Positions 22,557 to 36,287 of a stretch of 64,000 nt of DNA are shown here, in pieces. Positions within the stretch are counted from its first letter, which is position 1. Each line of letters opens with the position of its first letter. A program made the position numbers and the translations under genes. The DNA is from Homarus americanus (taxonomy: Eukaryota; Arthropoda; Malacostraca; Decapoda; Nephropidae). The DNA lies in the NCBI RefSeq assembly GCF_018991925.1, contig NW_024753943.1, positions 323,501-387,500 on the forward strand. Direction: 5' to 3'. The notes under the pieces are model-generated. The model saw only the letters and a list, made by a program, of their open reading frames with translations. It was not told the DNA's origin and ran no database searches.

Positions 22557-22662
22557 ACCACCACCCCACCACTACCACCACCACCCCACCACTACCACCA
22601 CCCCACCACTACCACCACCACCCCACCACTACCACCACCCCACCACTACCACCACCACTTTC
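22557..22662. repeat. CCACC/CACTAC tandem repeat, about 21-bp unit
   Basis: Units of ACCACCACCCCACCACTACC vary by 3 to 6 bp. Confidence 0.95.
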
Positions 22663-22828
22663 ACCGGAGAAAAAAATACATTGAAAGACATCTGTAATTC
22701 TCCACCTGTACTTTCCTATTAACTGTAGACGCAACACGAGTTTAACTTTATATAATAATCTCACGAAGCTCAACACACGTTTAAGTAAAAGAGCAATGAA
22801 TCACGTTTCTTAGTGACAGACAATAGAT

Positions 22829-23085
22829 TGGTGGTGGTAGATGGTAGCTGGTGGTAGAGTAGAAGTGGCAGACAGGTGGTGATAGGTGGTGGCAGACAGG
22901 TGGTGGTAGGTGGTGGCAGACAGGTGGTGGTAGAGTAGAAGTGGCAGACAGGTGGTGATAGGTGGTGGCAGACAGGTGGTGGTAGTTGGTGGCAGACAGG
23001 TGGTGGCAGACAGGTGGTGGTAGGTGGTAGCAGACAGGTGGTGGTAGGCAGGTGGTGGTAGGGTAGAAGTGGCAGACAGGTGGTG
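22829..23085. repeat. GGTGGCAGACAGGTGGTGGT minisatellite
   Basis: Variable units combine GGCAGACAGGTGGTG with GGTAGGTGGT. A longer spacer TAGAGTAGAAGTGGC recurs three times, suggesting a higher-order unit of about 65-80 bp. Confidence 0.93.
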
Positions 23086-23228
23086 AATAGAAGAGAGACA
23101 TTAAGAGGGAGGAACACAGGAGGCAGACAGCCAAATTGGACAGGTCTAAGTAGTGGGCCAGACAGCCTCACCACCCGACCAAATAGGTGATACAAATGAC
23201 AGCATAAATAAGACGACCAGAGAGGAAG

Positions 23229-23328
23229 AAGGGTAGGGTAGGGTAGGGCAAGGCAGGGTAGGGTATGGCTGGCTGGCTGGCTGGCTGGCAGGCTGGCTGG
23301 CTGGCAGGCAGGCAGGCAGGCAGGCAGC
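23229..23328. repeat. Compound (GGGTA)n then (GGCT)n/(GGCA)n microsatellite
   Basis: GGGTA and GGGCA pentanucleotides (23231-23266) are followed by GGCT tetranucleotides and then GGCA tetranucleotides. Confidence 0.95.
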
Positions 23329-24400
23329 AGGGGACAAGTGGCAGGCATGTAGGTAACAGGGAACAGGTGGCAGACAGCAGCAGGGACACAGGCAGCGGGC
23401 GGAACAGGCAATATTTTCTGGAGCAGATTATGGCGTCGCTTCGTTTCCTGAGCCGGATATTAAGATGGGTTAAAGGCGGCCGCCAGCCCACCACACCATG
23501 ACTCTTAATGCATCACGCCCACACTCACGTGCACCCACACCCACGTGCATACGTACACACTCACATGAAAGCAAATGCACATGAACACACTGCAACGTGC
23601 ACTTATACCTCCTCCCCCCAACACACACACACACACACACACGAATAAACATGTGCACATAAAAACAGTACATACACATAACACGCACATTCATGACTGG
23701 ATATACAACAATATGCAAATTTATGGAATCCGCCGTAAACAAACAATGAAACACCATTAAAAACATCGACTCCTCCTCACACCTAATATTGTTCCCGATC
23801 CAGCTGTTTCACCTCAGACCCTCTTGTTCTCCTGACTCAAAATCTATCACTTTACTTCTCATATCTCAGATAGATCTCATCTTATTCATAATATTTCAAA
23901 ACCTTTCCACAAGATCTGGTACCAAACTATTTTTTATTAGTGTTCCTTGTCATTTAATTTCATGAATCTCCCCCCAAACCACAACAGCCAAATAATAATG
24001 GAGAGTTTACTGACTTACTGACTACTTTGCTATCAGTGTTGGTGTACCTCAAGGGGAAGTTGTTGCTCCTACACGATTCTTAACCCCCAATTCATTATTT
24101 TTTCTTGCAATATAAACACCTTCCATGATGATATTAACCAACAAATAGTGTCACCCTGAAGTTACAAAGACATTGGGTTAACAGCACAGACGAACATAAT
24201 TAACATTCTTATAATCACTACCACCAAAACACAAACTCCCAAACTGTTTCATAATGTCAAAAAAAAACTCAAATAAACACGTGAGGTCATACACACACAT
24301 ATATTCAGTCATGTACAGTATAATATATCAAGATAAATCTACTTACAATATGATAATCAATGAGACGGTGTGAAAAGTTACGTGTTGTTGTGAGGAAAAC
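23329..24400. other. No gene seen; mixed sequence
   Basis: The sequence is complex at 23400-23480, CA- and CACGT-biased at 23510-23690 with a short (CA)n at 23621-23642, then AT-rich single-copy-looking sequence. Confidence 0.5.
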
Positions 24401-24509
24401 AAATTATATGACGGAGTGAGAAATTATGTGACACGTGAAAAATTATGTGACACGTGAGAAATTATGTGACACGTGAAAAATTATGTGACACGTGAGAAAT
24501 TATGTGACA
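24401..24509. repeat. Minisatellite, 19-bp unit, 5-6 copies
   Basis: Copies of GTGACACGTGAGAAATTAT alternate G and A at one site (GTGAGAAA versus GTGAAAAA), forming a 38-bp dimer pattern. Confidence 0.96.
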
Positions 24510-24749
24510 TTAATGTGGTCTCACTAAGAACAGTCTCCACTCAAAGCGTCGCCCCCGAAAATAATAAAATATTCTGATGCTACAAAAAAGATTAAGTCCA
24601 CCATCATTCTATTTCTCTTCCATCCATCATCAAAGACCAATTCTTCCTGAGGACAGCTTATTCAACTTTTGTGAAGGAGAGGACTCATCCATCACCCGTC
24701 TACTGGAAGAGTGAAAGAAGTGGTTATTACAGGAAAGTAATTACGTACA

Positions 24750-25022
24750 GGTAAGTCACACAGATAGGTTATATAGGTAGGTCGAATAGGTAGGTCATAT
24801 GCATAGGTAGGTCATGCGGGTAGGTCATATGCATAGGTAGGTCAAGCGGGTAGGTCATATAGGTAGGTCACGACGATAGCTCGCACAGGTAGGTCATATA
24901 GGTAGGTGATGCAAGTAAGTTATATAGGAAGGTCATGTGGGTAGGTCAAGCGGGTAGGTCAAATAGGTAGATCAAGAAGATAACTCATATAAGAAGCTCC
25001 CACAGGTAGGTCATGCAAGTAG
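24750..25022. repeat. GGTAGGTCA-based minisatellite
   Basis: Units of 12-21 bp contain ATAGGTAGGTCATAT or GCGGGTAGGTCA. Copies become degenerate towards 25000. Confidence 0.9.
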
Positions 25023-26287
25023 ACTATCCAACTCATAACTAACTTACACTCCAATATCTACAGTAATTACCCAAGGATTAATGACCACACCAAGTACCGA
25101 TTACCAAGTCCATCACACGTGAAGAACTACGGACAGTGGTGTCAATGGCTGTACGTGGTTACTCAGGGTATATTAGTGCGTGTTTATAAAGTTACGAGGG
25201 TAATTGAAAGATAAATTGAATACGTTAGGATTACTTCACAAAGGTAATCACTATATTATCTTACAAACTATATACATTGAGTCACTCCCTATGAAGAATC
25301 TATTGTATTATAAAAAAAATATATATATATATAATTCCCCCCATAAACTATTCACTCTTCGTTCTCCATTGTCATCTTGTGGTGAGGAATTAAATGTTTC
25401 CCGAGCAACAGAAAGAGACAGAATATTATCAAGTGTTCGGTCTTTCTTCCCTATACGGCCGCACTCACCACCAAGTGAATCTGTAAGTGTATTCCTCTAT
25501 TCTATATGTACACCGATATTTAGGTACACATATTCACATGTGCACTAAGTTGAGGTGAAGGTCGGTATCATGTGTACAAGTGCTTTAACGAAAGAATTCA
25601 TATTAATACCTTTCATATAATTATCGACTCTTAAAATTAATGCCCAAGAATGAAAGGCAATTCTTGTCTTAAATAAGTATATAATTTATTCTGGTATATT
25701 GGACAGAAGTTAATTATAAGAAATCCCTTTATAATTTATACTGTATTATATATTGTGTAATTCTGGGATATAGTTTCTATGCTAACAACCAAGTGCCCCT
25801 CTTAATTAAACGCATATGCTTCAATATACAGGGTACACGAGGCGGGTGAACCGAGTTTTAGACGTCAAGAAATAAGTTATTCTGTGATGTCAACTGTGTT
25901 TCACCTGATATCAACATCATAATTAATATCTACACTCAGGTTTATTCCCCACAACACGTGAATAATCTAGTTCATTTCTCTTGCAGGGAGACGTACCGAT
26001 CCACCCAGCCATTATCCTCAACTCACTGTGCTAATCCTTCCAACTCTCAAATATTAATAAATTCTAACTGTTTTTCTGACTTTTGTATAATTCTGGTAAA
26101 CTCACGACCTAATATGACCAATCCAGACTTCCTCTTGATCCCTGACTCACTAACTCATCCAGACATGTCCAAAAAAAATCTGGTTATTTTTAAACTCGTA
26201 TTCAGTTCACCATTTCCTTTGAAACTACCAACTGTTAACATCCTGAGAAAGTTAATATATATCAAAAACATCCATCAACATTACAGT

Positions 26288-26288
<1 letters not shown>
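25023..26288. other. No gene seen; AT-rich single-copy-looking sequence
   Basis: There is a short (TA)n at 25320-25332. A splice-acceptor-like TTTCTCTTGCAG precedes 25986 and the frame stays open to the CA tract at 26289. The peptide matches nothing I recognise. Confidence 0.45.

Positions 26289-26320
<32 letters not shown>
26289..26320. repeat. (CA)n microsatellite
   Basis: About 16 CA units. Confidence 0.97.
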
Positions 26321-26322
<2 letters not shown>

Positions 26323-26700
26323 AAACATCCGACGTATAATTTTCATCATGAGAGCCAAAGACCTATAATTGCCGTGTACATTTTCTACACTAAGGTGAAC
26401 TCCACATTATAGCGAGGTTTAAACAGATTATTAAGGCAGCTTATTACAACAAGTACGTAATTACCAGACATAATGACGCGGAGTTAGGAGGGCAGGTAAA
26501 AATTTGTCAATGCTTTGTTCGTTGGTGATTAAGGTATGGCATGGCGGGGAATAATCCAGGTGTGTTTGTGTGTGACTGCTCCTGGGTCAAAGTTCACCTG
26601 AGGTTTTTTTATATATTAGAAGGAGGGTCGAGTGGCACGGGACACTCAGGTGATGACAGGTGGCACCAAGTGATGGACACCCGTGATGGAAACTCCGAAC

Positions 26701-26702
<2 letters not shown>
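26321..26702. other. No gene or repeat seen
   Basis: Complex sequence with no tandem structure and no recognisable product. Confidence 0.5.

Positions 26703-26745
<43 letters not shown>
26703..26745. repeat. (CA)n microsatellite
   Basis: About 21 CA units. Confidence 0.97.
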
Positions 26746-26747
<2 letters not shown>

Positions 26748-26877
26748 GTAGGCTACACTAACAAACACAGAGAATGAACCAGAGGGGAGCATCAGGTTGC
26801 CAAGTGAGGGTTATATTGTTATATTAAAAGCGAGCGTTGAGTGAACAGCGGCCCTGATCAATATGAGAGGTCACGCC

Positions 26878-26985
26878 TCCACCTCCCTCCACACACACCT
26901 CCACCCCTCCCCTCCACCCACCAACCTCCCCACAACACACACCTCCACCCTTTACCAACCCCTACCCCCACCCCCCCACAGACCA
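26878..26985. repeat. C-rich CCTCCACC/CCACACA tract
   Basis: Irregular CCTCCACCCCTCCC and CACACACCTCC motifs, with CCCCCAC at the end. Confidence 0.8.
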
Positions 26986-27085
26986 CCACGTCGCACCTGC
27001 CATCCTGATAATTAATAATTTGATTTCATAGATATATTCCATTAGCGTGCAACAAATAATATATACTGGCATACAATATATACTG

Positions 27086-27624
<539 letters not shown>

Positions 27625-27656
27625 TATATAAGAGAGTGACGTTTTTCAGTTCAGCC
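27625..27656 (+). promoter_or_regulatory. Candidate TATA plus initiator core promoter
   Basis: TATATAAG starts at 27625. A match to the arthropod initiator consensus, TCAGTT, lies at 27646-27651, about 23 bp downstream, slightly closer than usual; a weaker TCAGCC follows. A 0.9-kb minisatellite begins just downstream and no coding frame follows. Confidence 0.2.
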
Positions 27657-27683
27657 TGTGTATGTATGTAAGACACCCAGTAC

Positions 27684-28570
27684 TACTTCACCTCTCGTAG
27701 CTACAACACCCCTAACTACATCACCTCTCGTAGCTACAACACTCAAAACTACTTCACCTCTCGTAGCTACAACACTCAAAACTACTTTACCTCTCGTAGC
27801 TACAACACCCTAAACTACTTCACCTCTCGTAGCTACAACACTCACTACATCACCTCTCGTAGCTACAACACTCACTACTCCACCTCTCGTAGCTACAAAC
27901 ACCTAAACACTTCTCGTAGCTACAACACCCTAAACTACTTCAACTTCTCGTAGCTACAACACTCACTACATCACCTCTCGTAGCTTCAACACCCAGTACT
28001 ACTTCACCTCTAGCTTCAACACCTCACTACATCACCTCTCATAGCTACAACCTCACTACATCACCTCTCGTAGCTACAACACCTAAACTACTTCACCTCT
28101 CATGCTACATCCTCTCACCTACAACACCTAAACACTTCACCTCTCATGCTCACCACCTCTGTACCTCTCGTGCTACAACACCCAAACATCACCTCTCACC
28201 GTCCACTACATTACGTAGCTACAACACCCAAACTTCACCACTGTCTACAACACCCCAAACTACATCACCTCGTAGCAAACAACCACCAGCTACAACACCC
28301 AACTACATCACCTCTCTAGCTACAACACCAACTACTTACCACTCGTAGCTACAACACTTAACTACATCACCTCTCGTAGCTACAACACCCAAACTACTTA
28401 TTTCACCTCTTCGTAGTTACAACACCCTAAACACCCTCGTAGCTACAACACCTCTAAACTACATCACCTCTCAGCTACAACACCCCAACTACATCACTCT
28501 CCTCCCCAAACTACATCACCTCTCGTAGCTACAACACCCTAACTACTTCACCACTCGTAGCTACACCTCC
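27684..28570. repeat. Minisatellite, about 30-bp unit, roughly 27 copies
   Basis: Units contain ACCTCTCGTAGCTACAACAC followed by ACTAC with T or A before TCACC. The first third is regular; 28080-28330 is scrambled by deletions; the end is regular again. Confidence 0.96.
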
Positions 28571-28614
28571 CTGGTCACCAACTATCCGTGCAGAACAACA
28601 CAGACGCCCCCTGC

Positions 28615-28688
28615 CACACACACACACACACACACACTATCTATTGTTCAGATAAGAATGACTCGCTCCACCATAGTATCCCCCTAAC

Positions 28689-28730
<42 letters not shown>
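28615..28730. repeat. (CA)n and (GT)n pair flanking 53 bp
   Basis: A (CA)n at 28615-28638 and a (GT)n at 28692-28730 are complementary and oppositely oriented on one strand. They could fold back as a stem with a 53-base loop. Confidence 0.95.
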
Positions 28731-28732
<2 letters not shown>

Positions 28733-29233
28733 TATGGCTGGGAATTTTCCTTTCACTCTTACTATCATACACCAGAAGTTCTATACACATGGGAGCCTTT
28801 ATACCACTAGCACACGAGGTATTCTTGGACCAATGACACACTAGGTATTATTGGACGGGAGGAAATTGATTTGAAATACTGTTATATGAGGCTTCAATAA
28901 TCACCACTACACCACTAAACTAATCCTTACCTGAGTGATGAAATAATGCCATTGAACAGGTAGACATTATGCGGACAGGACATACTACACAAATATTTAC
29001 AGCCTACAAAAAGTCTGTTTAAATGTTAATTGCATTACAAATTTTCAAACGTTCGGGTACGGAATGTTGGATTAATTAAGGCTCTGATTATTAATTCCGT
29101 TAATTCACAGTTTATGTAAAGAAACTGTAACAGAATTTCCATATTTTATGTTAAAGCACCAAGCTCTTTAAAATATTCCTGCATAAGTAAACAGGTATAT
29201 CTGTATGTGTTATTTATGTATACATTAGTGAGT

Positions 29234-29234
<1 letters not shown>
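28731..29234. other. No gene seen; AT-rich sequence
   Basis: No tandem repeats and no recognisable product. Confidence 0.5.

Positions 29235-29290
<56 letters not shown>
29235..29290. repeat. (GT)n microsatellite
   Basis: About 28 GT units, followed by a near-palindromic GTATATACCGTATATAC. Confidence 0.97.
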
Positions 29291-29295
<5 letters not shown>

Positions 29296-29368
29296 CCGTA
29301 TATACAGTATAATGAACTGAAGAAGGTCAAGTGAGGAACAAAAAAGTTGAGTAGATCAATCTATCTTC

Positions 29369-29510
29369 TGGAACAACCACATCTGGAACAACCACATCTG
29401 GAACAACCACATCTGGAACAACCACATCTGGAACAACCACATCTGGAACAACTACATCTGGAACAACCACATCTGGAACAACCACATCTAGAACAACTAT
29501 ATCTGGAACA
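29369..29510. repeat. Minisatellite, 15-bp unit, 9-10 copies
   Basis: Near-perfect copies of TGGAACAACCACATC. The last copies carry CTACATC, CTAGAAC and CTATATC variants. Confidence 0.98.
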
Positions 29511-30424
29511 TTGTTATTTTAAATAGAAACCAAGGAATTTAAAACATAATACTTCACAAAACAGTAGTTCATGTCCTTGCCAATGTGACGTCATTAAAGT
29601 TAGATCTCAGCCTATGACGTCATTAGTCTTCGATCTTACTAGCTCATGACGTCACCCATCAGTTCCTTGCCAGCAGGACGGCATCCGAGAGGCAGACAGA
29701 GGCTGGTGGGTGTAAGGTCGTGTTTCTGGTGGCCTACTTGTGGGTGCTGAACCTTGTTGCACTTCACCTCCACCTCGTAAAAGATTCAAGCACGTCCTCT
29801 TCACATAAAGTTTTCAGTGATGTCCTCTAAGGTCACCATGTTATTTGTAGGTTCTTGTGAGTCTAAAAATAACAGTATATCTAAACTCAGTAGAATTCTA
29901 TCGTATATTTTAATACTTCCTTCTCTTATTAACATTAAAATCAGATGCAGTAGCGTAATTCATTCTCCCATTATTTCCGGCTTACGTATTTTAGTATTAA
30001 CATCAACATTAAAATCAATCTACGCTTCACACATCACTAAGGTATGTTTAGTTCAACGGGAATAAAGATTATGAACTACATATAAGAAGCATTAACTCCC
30101 AGGGAAACAGTTTATCATGTATATATATTAATTTTATCCTCAAATCTATCCTGTAACCCTGAATAAACGGATTGAACCCCTCAGAAACTTATATTCTCTT
30201 CATTATACTTTACGTCTAGTCAGAGGAATACCGTGAGGAAATATATTGATCTTTTCCTCACATTCTCTCGTTGTTTCGTCTCCTCAATGTAATGTAGAGG
30301 AAGAAACAGTACAGTATTGAGAGAGAGAGTGTGGAAGTCATTCTGCTTACTCGTGGTGTGGAAAAGTGACATGCTTGTGGTGTTGTTGATGCTGGTGTTG
30401 GCGTTTGGTGTTGGTGATGATGGT

Positions 30425-30426
<2 letters not shown>
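29511..30426. other. No gene seen; mixed sequence
   Basis: TGACGTCA-like motifs (the palindromic CRE core) recur at about 29585-29655: GTGACGTCATT, ATGACGTCATT and ATGACGTCACC. An 82-codon frame at 29817-30065 has no recognised family. Confidence 0.45.

Positions 30427-30464
<38 letters not shown>
30427..30464. repeat. (GT)n microsatellite
   Basis: About 19 GT units. Confidence 0.97.
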
Positions 30465-30465
<1 letters not shown>

Positions 30466-30611
30466 ACAGGGTGGCGCCTCAAACGAAGCAATATTGCAGC
30501 AGAATTTTGTATGCTCGACACCTCCGTACCGTGGTAGCAGCTGATGTGTCCCGCCACCACCACCAGCAGGAGAAGGAGGAGGAGGAGGAGGACCCACAAC
30601 ACATGAAGTAG

Positions 30612-32073
<1,462 letters not shown>

Positions 32074-32123
<50 letters not shown>

Positions 32124-32137
32124 AGACAGACAGACAA
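32074..32137. repeat. (CT)n followed by (CAGA)n microsatellite
   Basis: About 24 CT units, then three to four CAGA units. Confidence 0.97.
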
Positions 32138-32261
32138 TAAGCATACGCGACTTTCTGGATGATATTTAACTCAGATATTTACAGTAATCTCGCAATATTC
32201 GTTTTAGTACATAACAAAATCTTCTCTTTGTTGAACGAAATTGTCCATAATTTTTGGCCAG

Positions 32262-32776
32262 TTCTAGAGTGTGTTCATCACCACCATCTAGAGTGTGTTC
32301 ATCACCACCATCTAGAGTGTGTTCATCACCACCATCTAGAGTGTGTTCATCACCACCATCTAGAGTGTGTTCATCACCACCATTCTAGAGTGTGTTCATC
32401 AACACCATCTAGAGTGTGTTCATCACCACCATCTAGAGTGTGTTCATCACCACCATCTAGAGTGTGTTCATCACCACCATCTAGAATGTGTTCATCACCA
32501 CCATTCTAGGGTCTAGAGTGTGTTCATCACCACCATCTAGTGTGTGTGTCTATCACCACCATCTAGAGTGTGTTCATCACCACCATCTAGAGTGTGTTCA
32601 TCACCACCATCTAGAGTGTGTTCATCACCACCATCTAGAGTGTGTTCATCACCACCATCTAGAGTGTGTTCATCACCACCATCTAGGGTGTGTTCATCAC
32701 CACCATTCTAGAGTGTGTTCATCACCACCATCTAGAGTGTGTTCATCACCACCATCTAGAGTGTGTTCATCACCAC
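32262..32776. repeat. Minisatellite, 24-bp unit, about 21 copies
   Basis: Copies contain CTAGAGTGTGTTCATCACCA plus CCAT. Indels of one or two bases shift the frame, so the open frame changes from one repeat peptide to another part way through. Very homogeneous. Confidence 0.98.
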
Positions 32777-32853
32777 AAATCCCGAAGATCTATGAGGCCG
32801 ACGCGATAGTTGTTGACAAATGACAGAAGTTTGTGTCTTCATATAAAACTGTG

Positions 32854-32906
32854 CCGGGGGGAGGGGGGAGGGGGGAGAGGGGGGGGGGGAGGGGAGGGGA
32901 GGAGGC
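32854..32906. repeat. G-rich run
   Basis: Runs of 4 to 9 G separated by single A residues. Possible G-quadruplex. Confidence 0.9.
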
Positions 32907-32919
32907 TGGCGATACCACC

Positions 32920-33165
32920 TCCTTGTTTTTATTTTCCTTCCCTCTTCACTCTCTCCAGCCTCCTGAACTCTCCCTTCTCTTAACTGCCTTTCTTTTCCCC
33001 AGTCCCTCTGCCTCTCCTCTCTACCTCCATCCCCCTCTCCATCCCTCCCTCCCCTATCCGTTCACTCTTTTTTTTTTAAGCTTCCTCTTCCCCTTCTCGT
33101 CTGTTGTCTGTCTCCCCTCTGCGTCTTCTTAAAAACTCCCTCTTCAACCCTACCCTGTCACGCCT

Positions 33166-33206
<41 letters not shown>

Positions 33207-34080
33207 ACCTTCCTTCTGTTATTTTTCGTTTCTATTTATCCTCCATCCTCTTCGTCTCTCTCCCCTTTCTTCCCTCTGTTTTTGCGACGCCTTTCTTTCT
33301 CTCCTTTACGCCTTCCTCACCATTCATTGCTCGTCACTTGTTCGGATTCTTCTTAATTTCCTTTTGTTCCTTGTGTCCAGTCTCTCTTTCACTTTCCCCC
33401 TTTCCTTTACTTATTCCATATTCTCTTTCTATATATCTCTCTTGTTTCATCTTTCATTCCTCCTCTTTCGTTATACTAGATTTTCTTTTATTTATTTTTA
33501 CTTTCTTTTCCGATGGATAGACAGTCGCTTCTCCTTCACTGCTTTCCCATTTTTCTTAGCTTTCTTTCCTTTCCTTTTTCTCTCTCTTCCATTTCTCTTC
33601 ATTCATCTACAATCCATTAATTCAATTTACTCCTTTTCCGCCATTATTTTTCCATCCCTTTCCTTAAATCCTTTCCTTTTGTCATCATATTTTCCCTTTT
33701 CTTGTTTCTCTTCTTCAATTCCTTCATTTTTCCTTCTCATTATCATCATTTTGTTTCGTTTTCAATTCTTTTTCTACTTCTTCTATCAATTTTGTTGGCG
33801 AGTTTTATTCTCCCTTCCTTCTCCCACTATTTATTTCATGTTCTCCCTCCTTCCCTCCTCTCTTCCTTCCCTTATTTCTAAAATGGATTCAACCTCTCTC
33901 TCTATTTCTTTCCTTCCTCCCTCCTCCCTCTCCACTTGCCCTAAACCACCCTTCGTCTTCTTGCCCTTATCCTCCCTTCTCTTCTCCCCTCCCTCCCTCC
34001 CCTTTCTCCTTCTCGTCTTCATCTCTCCTCTTCCCCCTTTCCCCCCTCCTCCTCCTTCCTCCTCCTCCTCCTCTGGCGGC
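32920..34080. repeat. Polypyrimidine tract, about 1.1 kb
   Basis: The plus strand is dominated by T and C in irregular TTCC, CTTT and CCTCC order, with a clean (CT)n at 33170-33204. Stop codons are rare in such sequence, which explains the 243- and 138-codon frames. A C-rich extension lies at 34120-34212. Confidence 0.9.
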
Positions 34081-34233
34081 AGAACAGAGACGTGACTTGA
34101 CTTGGTCGATCTATGCTGCTGAGTCCCTTACCTCCCTGCCCACCCTCTACCCTCCCCCCTGCTCCACCCTCTGCCCTCCCTGCCACCCTACCTCCCCTGC
34201 TCCACTCCTTACCACACCCCTCACACCAGGCTA

Positions 34234-34515
34234 GAGGAGGAGGAAGGGGAAGAGGAGGAGAAGGAGAAGAGGAGGACGAAGGAGGAGGAGGAGGAAGGAT
34301 GTAGGGAAAAGGAAAAATGGAGAGGAGGAGAATGAGGCTAAGATGAGGAGGAGAAGGAAAATGAGGAAGTGGGAGGAAGGAGGAGGAGGACGAAAAGAAG
34401 GAGGGAAGGAGAAGGGGAAGAGGAGGAGGAAGAGGAAGAGGAAGAGGAGGAGGAAGTGGAGGAGGAAGTGGAAGAGGAGGAGAGGAGGAGAAGGAGGAAG
34501 AGGAGGAGGAGGAAC
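34234..34515. repeat. Polypurine (GAGGAG/GAAGAG)n tract
   Basis: About 280 bp of almost pure A and G on the plus strand, directly after the polypyrimidine tract and before a (CA)n. Confidence 0.95.
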
Positions 34516-34519
34516 AAAT

Positions 34520-34522
<3 letters not shown>

Positions 34523-34590
<68 letters not shown>
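34523..34590. repeat. (CA)n microsatellite, 68 bp
   Basis: About 34 CA units. Confidence 0.98.
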
Positions 34591-34594
<4 letters not shown>

Positions 34595-34624
34595 CACCTC
34601 CACTACCATTATTGAGTCAAGGAT

Positions 34625-35275
34625 GACTGATTCTACTGGCCTACTGATCTCACTGACCAACTGATCTCACTTGATCTACTGATGTCAATAACCTACGATC
34701 TCACTGACCTACTGATATCACTGACCTACTGATCTCACTGACCTCACTGATCTCACTGACCCACTTGATATCACTGACCCAAGTACTGATCTCACTGACC
34801 TACTGATCTCTAACTGATCTACTGACCTACTGGTATCACTGACCTACTGATATCACTGACCTACTGATATCACTGACCTACTGATCTCATGACCCACTGA
34901 TCTCACTGACTACTGATCTACTGACCTACTGGTATCACTGACCTACTGATATCACTGACCTACTGACACTGACCTCACTGACCTACTGATCTCACTGACC
35001 TACTGATCTCACTGACCTACTGATCTTACTGACCTACTGGTATCACTGACCTACTGATCTCACTGACCTACTGATATCACTGACCTACTGATCTCACTGA
35101 CCTACTGATCTCACTGACCTACTGATCTTACTGACCTACTGGTATCACTGACCTACTGATATCACTGACCTACTGATCTCACTGACCTACTGATCTCACT
35201 GACCTACTGATCTCACTGACCTACTGATCTCACTGACTTACTGATCTCACTGACCTACTGATCTCACTGGTTACC
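34625..35275. repeat. Minisatellite, 17-bp unit, about 37 copies
   Basis: The unit is CTGATCTCACTGACCTA with variants GATATC, GATCTT and GGTATC. The variant pair GATCTT-GGTATC recurs 102 bp apart (35022 and 35124), which is six units and indicates a higher-order repeat. Confidence 0.98.
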
Positions 35276-35344
35276 CTAAACTGACCTGTGACCTGATCTC
35301 ACTGACCCCAAACTTCACTCACTGAATCACTATACCTGTATATA

Positions 35345-35658
35345 ATTATTATACACCCCCTTACCTTATCCCTCATCCCCCCACCTCATCCCTCCCACCA
35401 TCCCCCCTACCACTCATCCCCCCGACTCCTCCTCCCCTATCCTTCATCCCCTACCCCTCATCCCCCTACCCATCATCCCACCCACCTTCTCCCTACCCAC
35501 CCCCACCCCTCATCCCCTACCCCTCTACCCTCATCCCTCCACCTTCCATCCCCTACCCTCAGCCCCCACCCTCTCACTCACCCCTTATGCCCCCACCCAT
35601 CATCCCTCTACCCTCATCACCCCCACCTCTCATCTCCCCACCCATCATCCCCCCCACC
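35345..35658. repeat. C-rich CCCCTCATCC-type tandem repeat
   Basis: Irregular units of CCCCTACCCCTCATC and related sequence over about 310 bp. Confidence 0.88.
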
Positions 35659-35990
35659 GACCATAACAACAGTGCCACCATCGCTGTAACGTGTGGCCGT
35701 CACTGTGGGCCGCCAAGCACGTACAACACCACCAAATACTGCTGTTCTATTTCTGTATAAATGCTGAAATAAACACCCAGCCTATCTCCCTTCTCGTCCC
35801 TTCCCTTATTCCCTTCTACCTCTCCTCCCTTCCCTTATTCTCCTCTACTTCCTCTCCTACCTTATTCCTTCACTTCCTCCCTCCTTCTCCCTCCAGATGA
35901 AAAAAAAAAGGAAGAAAAAATTCCTTGTAGCCAAATACCCTTCAATATATGCAGGAATTTCAACATGCAAATGCAAACGGGTTCAGCAAC

Positions 35991-35991
<1 letters not shown>

Positions 35992-36064
<73 letters not shown>
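35992..36064. repeat. (CA)n microsatellite, 73 bp
   Basis: About 36 CA units. Confidence 0.98.
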
Positions 36065-36066
<2 letters not shown>

Positions 36067-36071
36067 CGGAC

Positions 36072-36128
36072 TCTAACCTAACCTAACCTAACATAACCTA
36101 ACCTAACCTAACCTAACCTAACCTAACC
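36072..36128. repeat. Interstitial telomere-like (CCTAA)n
   Basis: About eleven CCTAA units with one ACATAA variant. CCTAA/TTAGG is the ancestral arthropod telomere motif, so this is an interstitial telomere-like block or a microsatellite of the same motif. Confidence 0.95.
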
Positions 36129-36287
36129 ACCAACCCGTGTAAAATGCTGAATAAACATTTCACTCTGATGAAATTCCGAACATAAATACGTTGGAGGGGA
36201 AGTTTCACTAAATACTTACCTAATGAGCAGTGTGTGTGTAAGCTGGCCGTCATTAGCGAACCCTCTCACTCAAACACAAGTCTTCCA

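Noticed and set aside
25960..26320. Possible exon after an acceptor-like TTTCTCTTGCAG
   Set aside because: The frame continues into a (CA)n tract with no donor site, and the peptide has no recognised similarity.
33104..34095. Long plus-strand frames of 138 and 243 codons
   Set aside because: These are translations of the polypyrimidine tract into Ser/Phe/Leu/Pro-rich sequence.
34231..34660. Proline/serine-rich and cysteine/valine repeat frames on the minus strand
   Set aside because: These are translations of the GAGGAG tract and the adjoining (CA)n.
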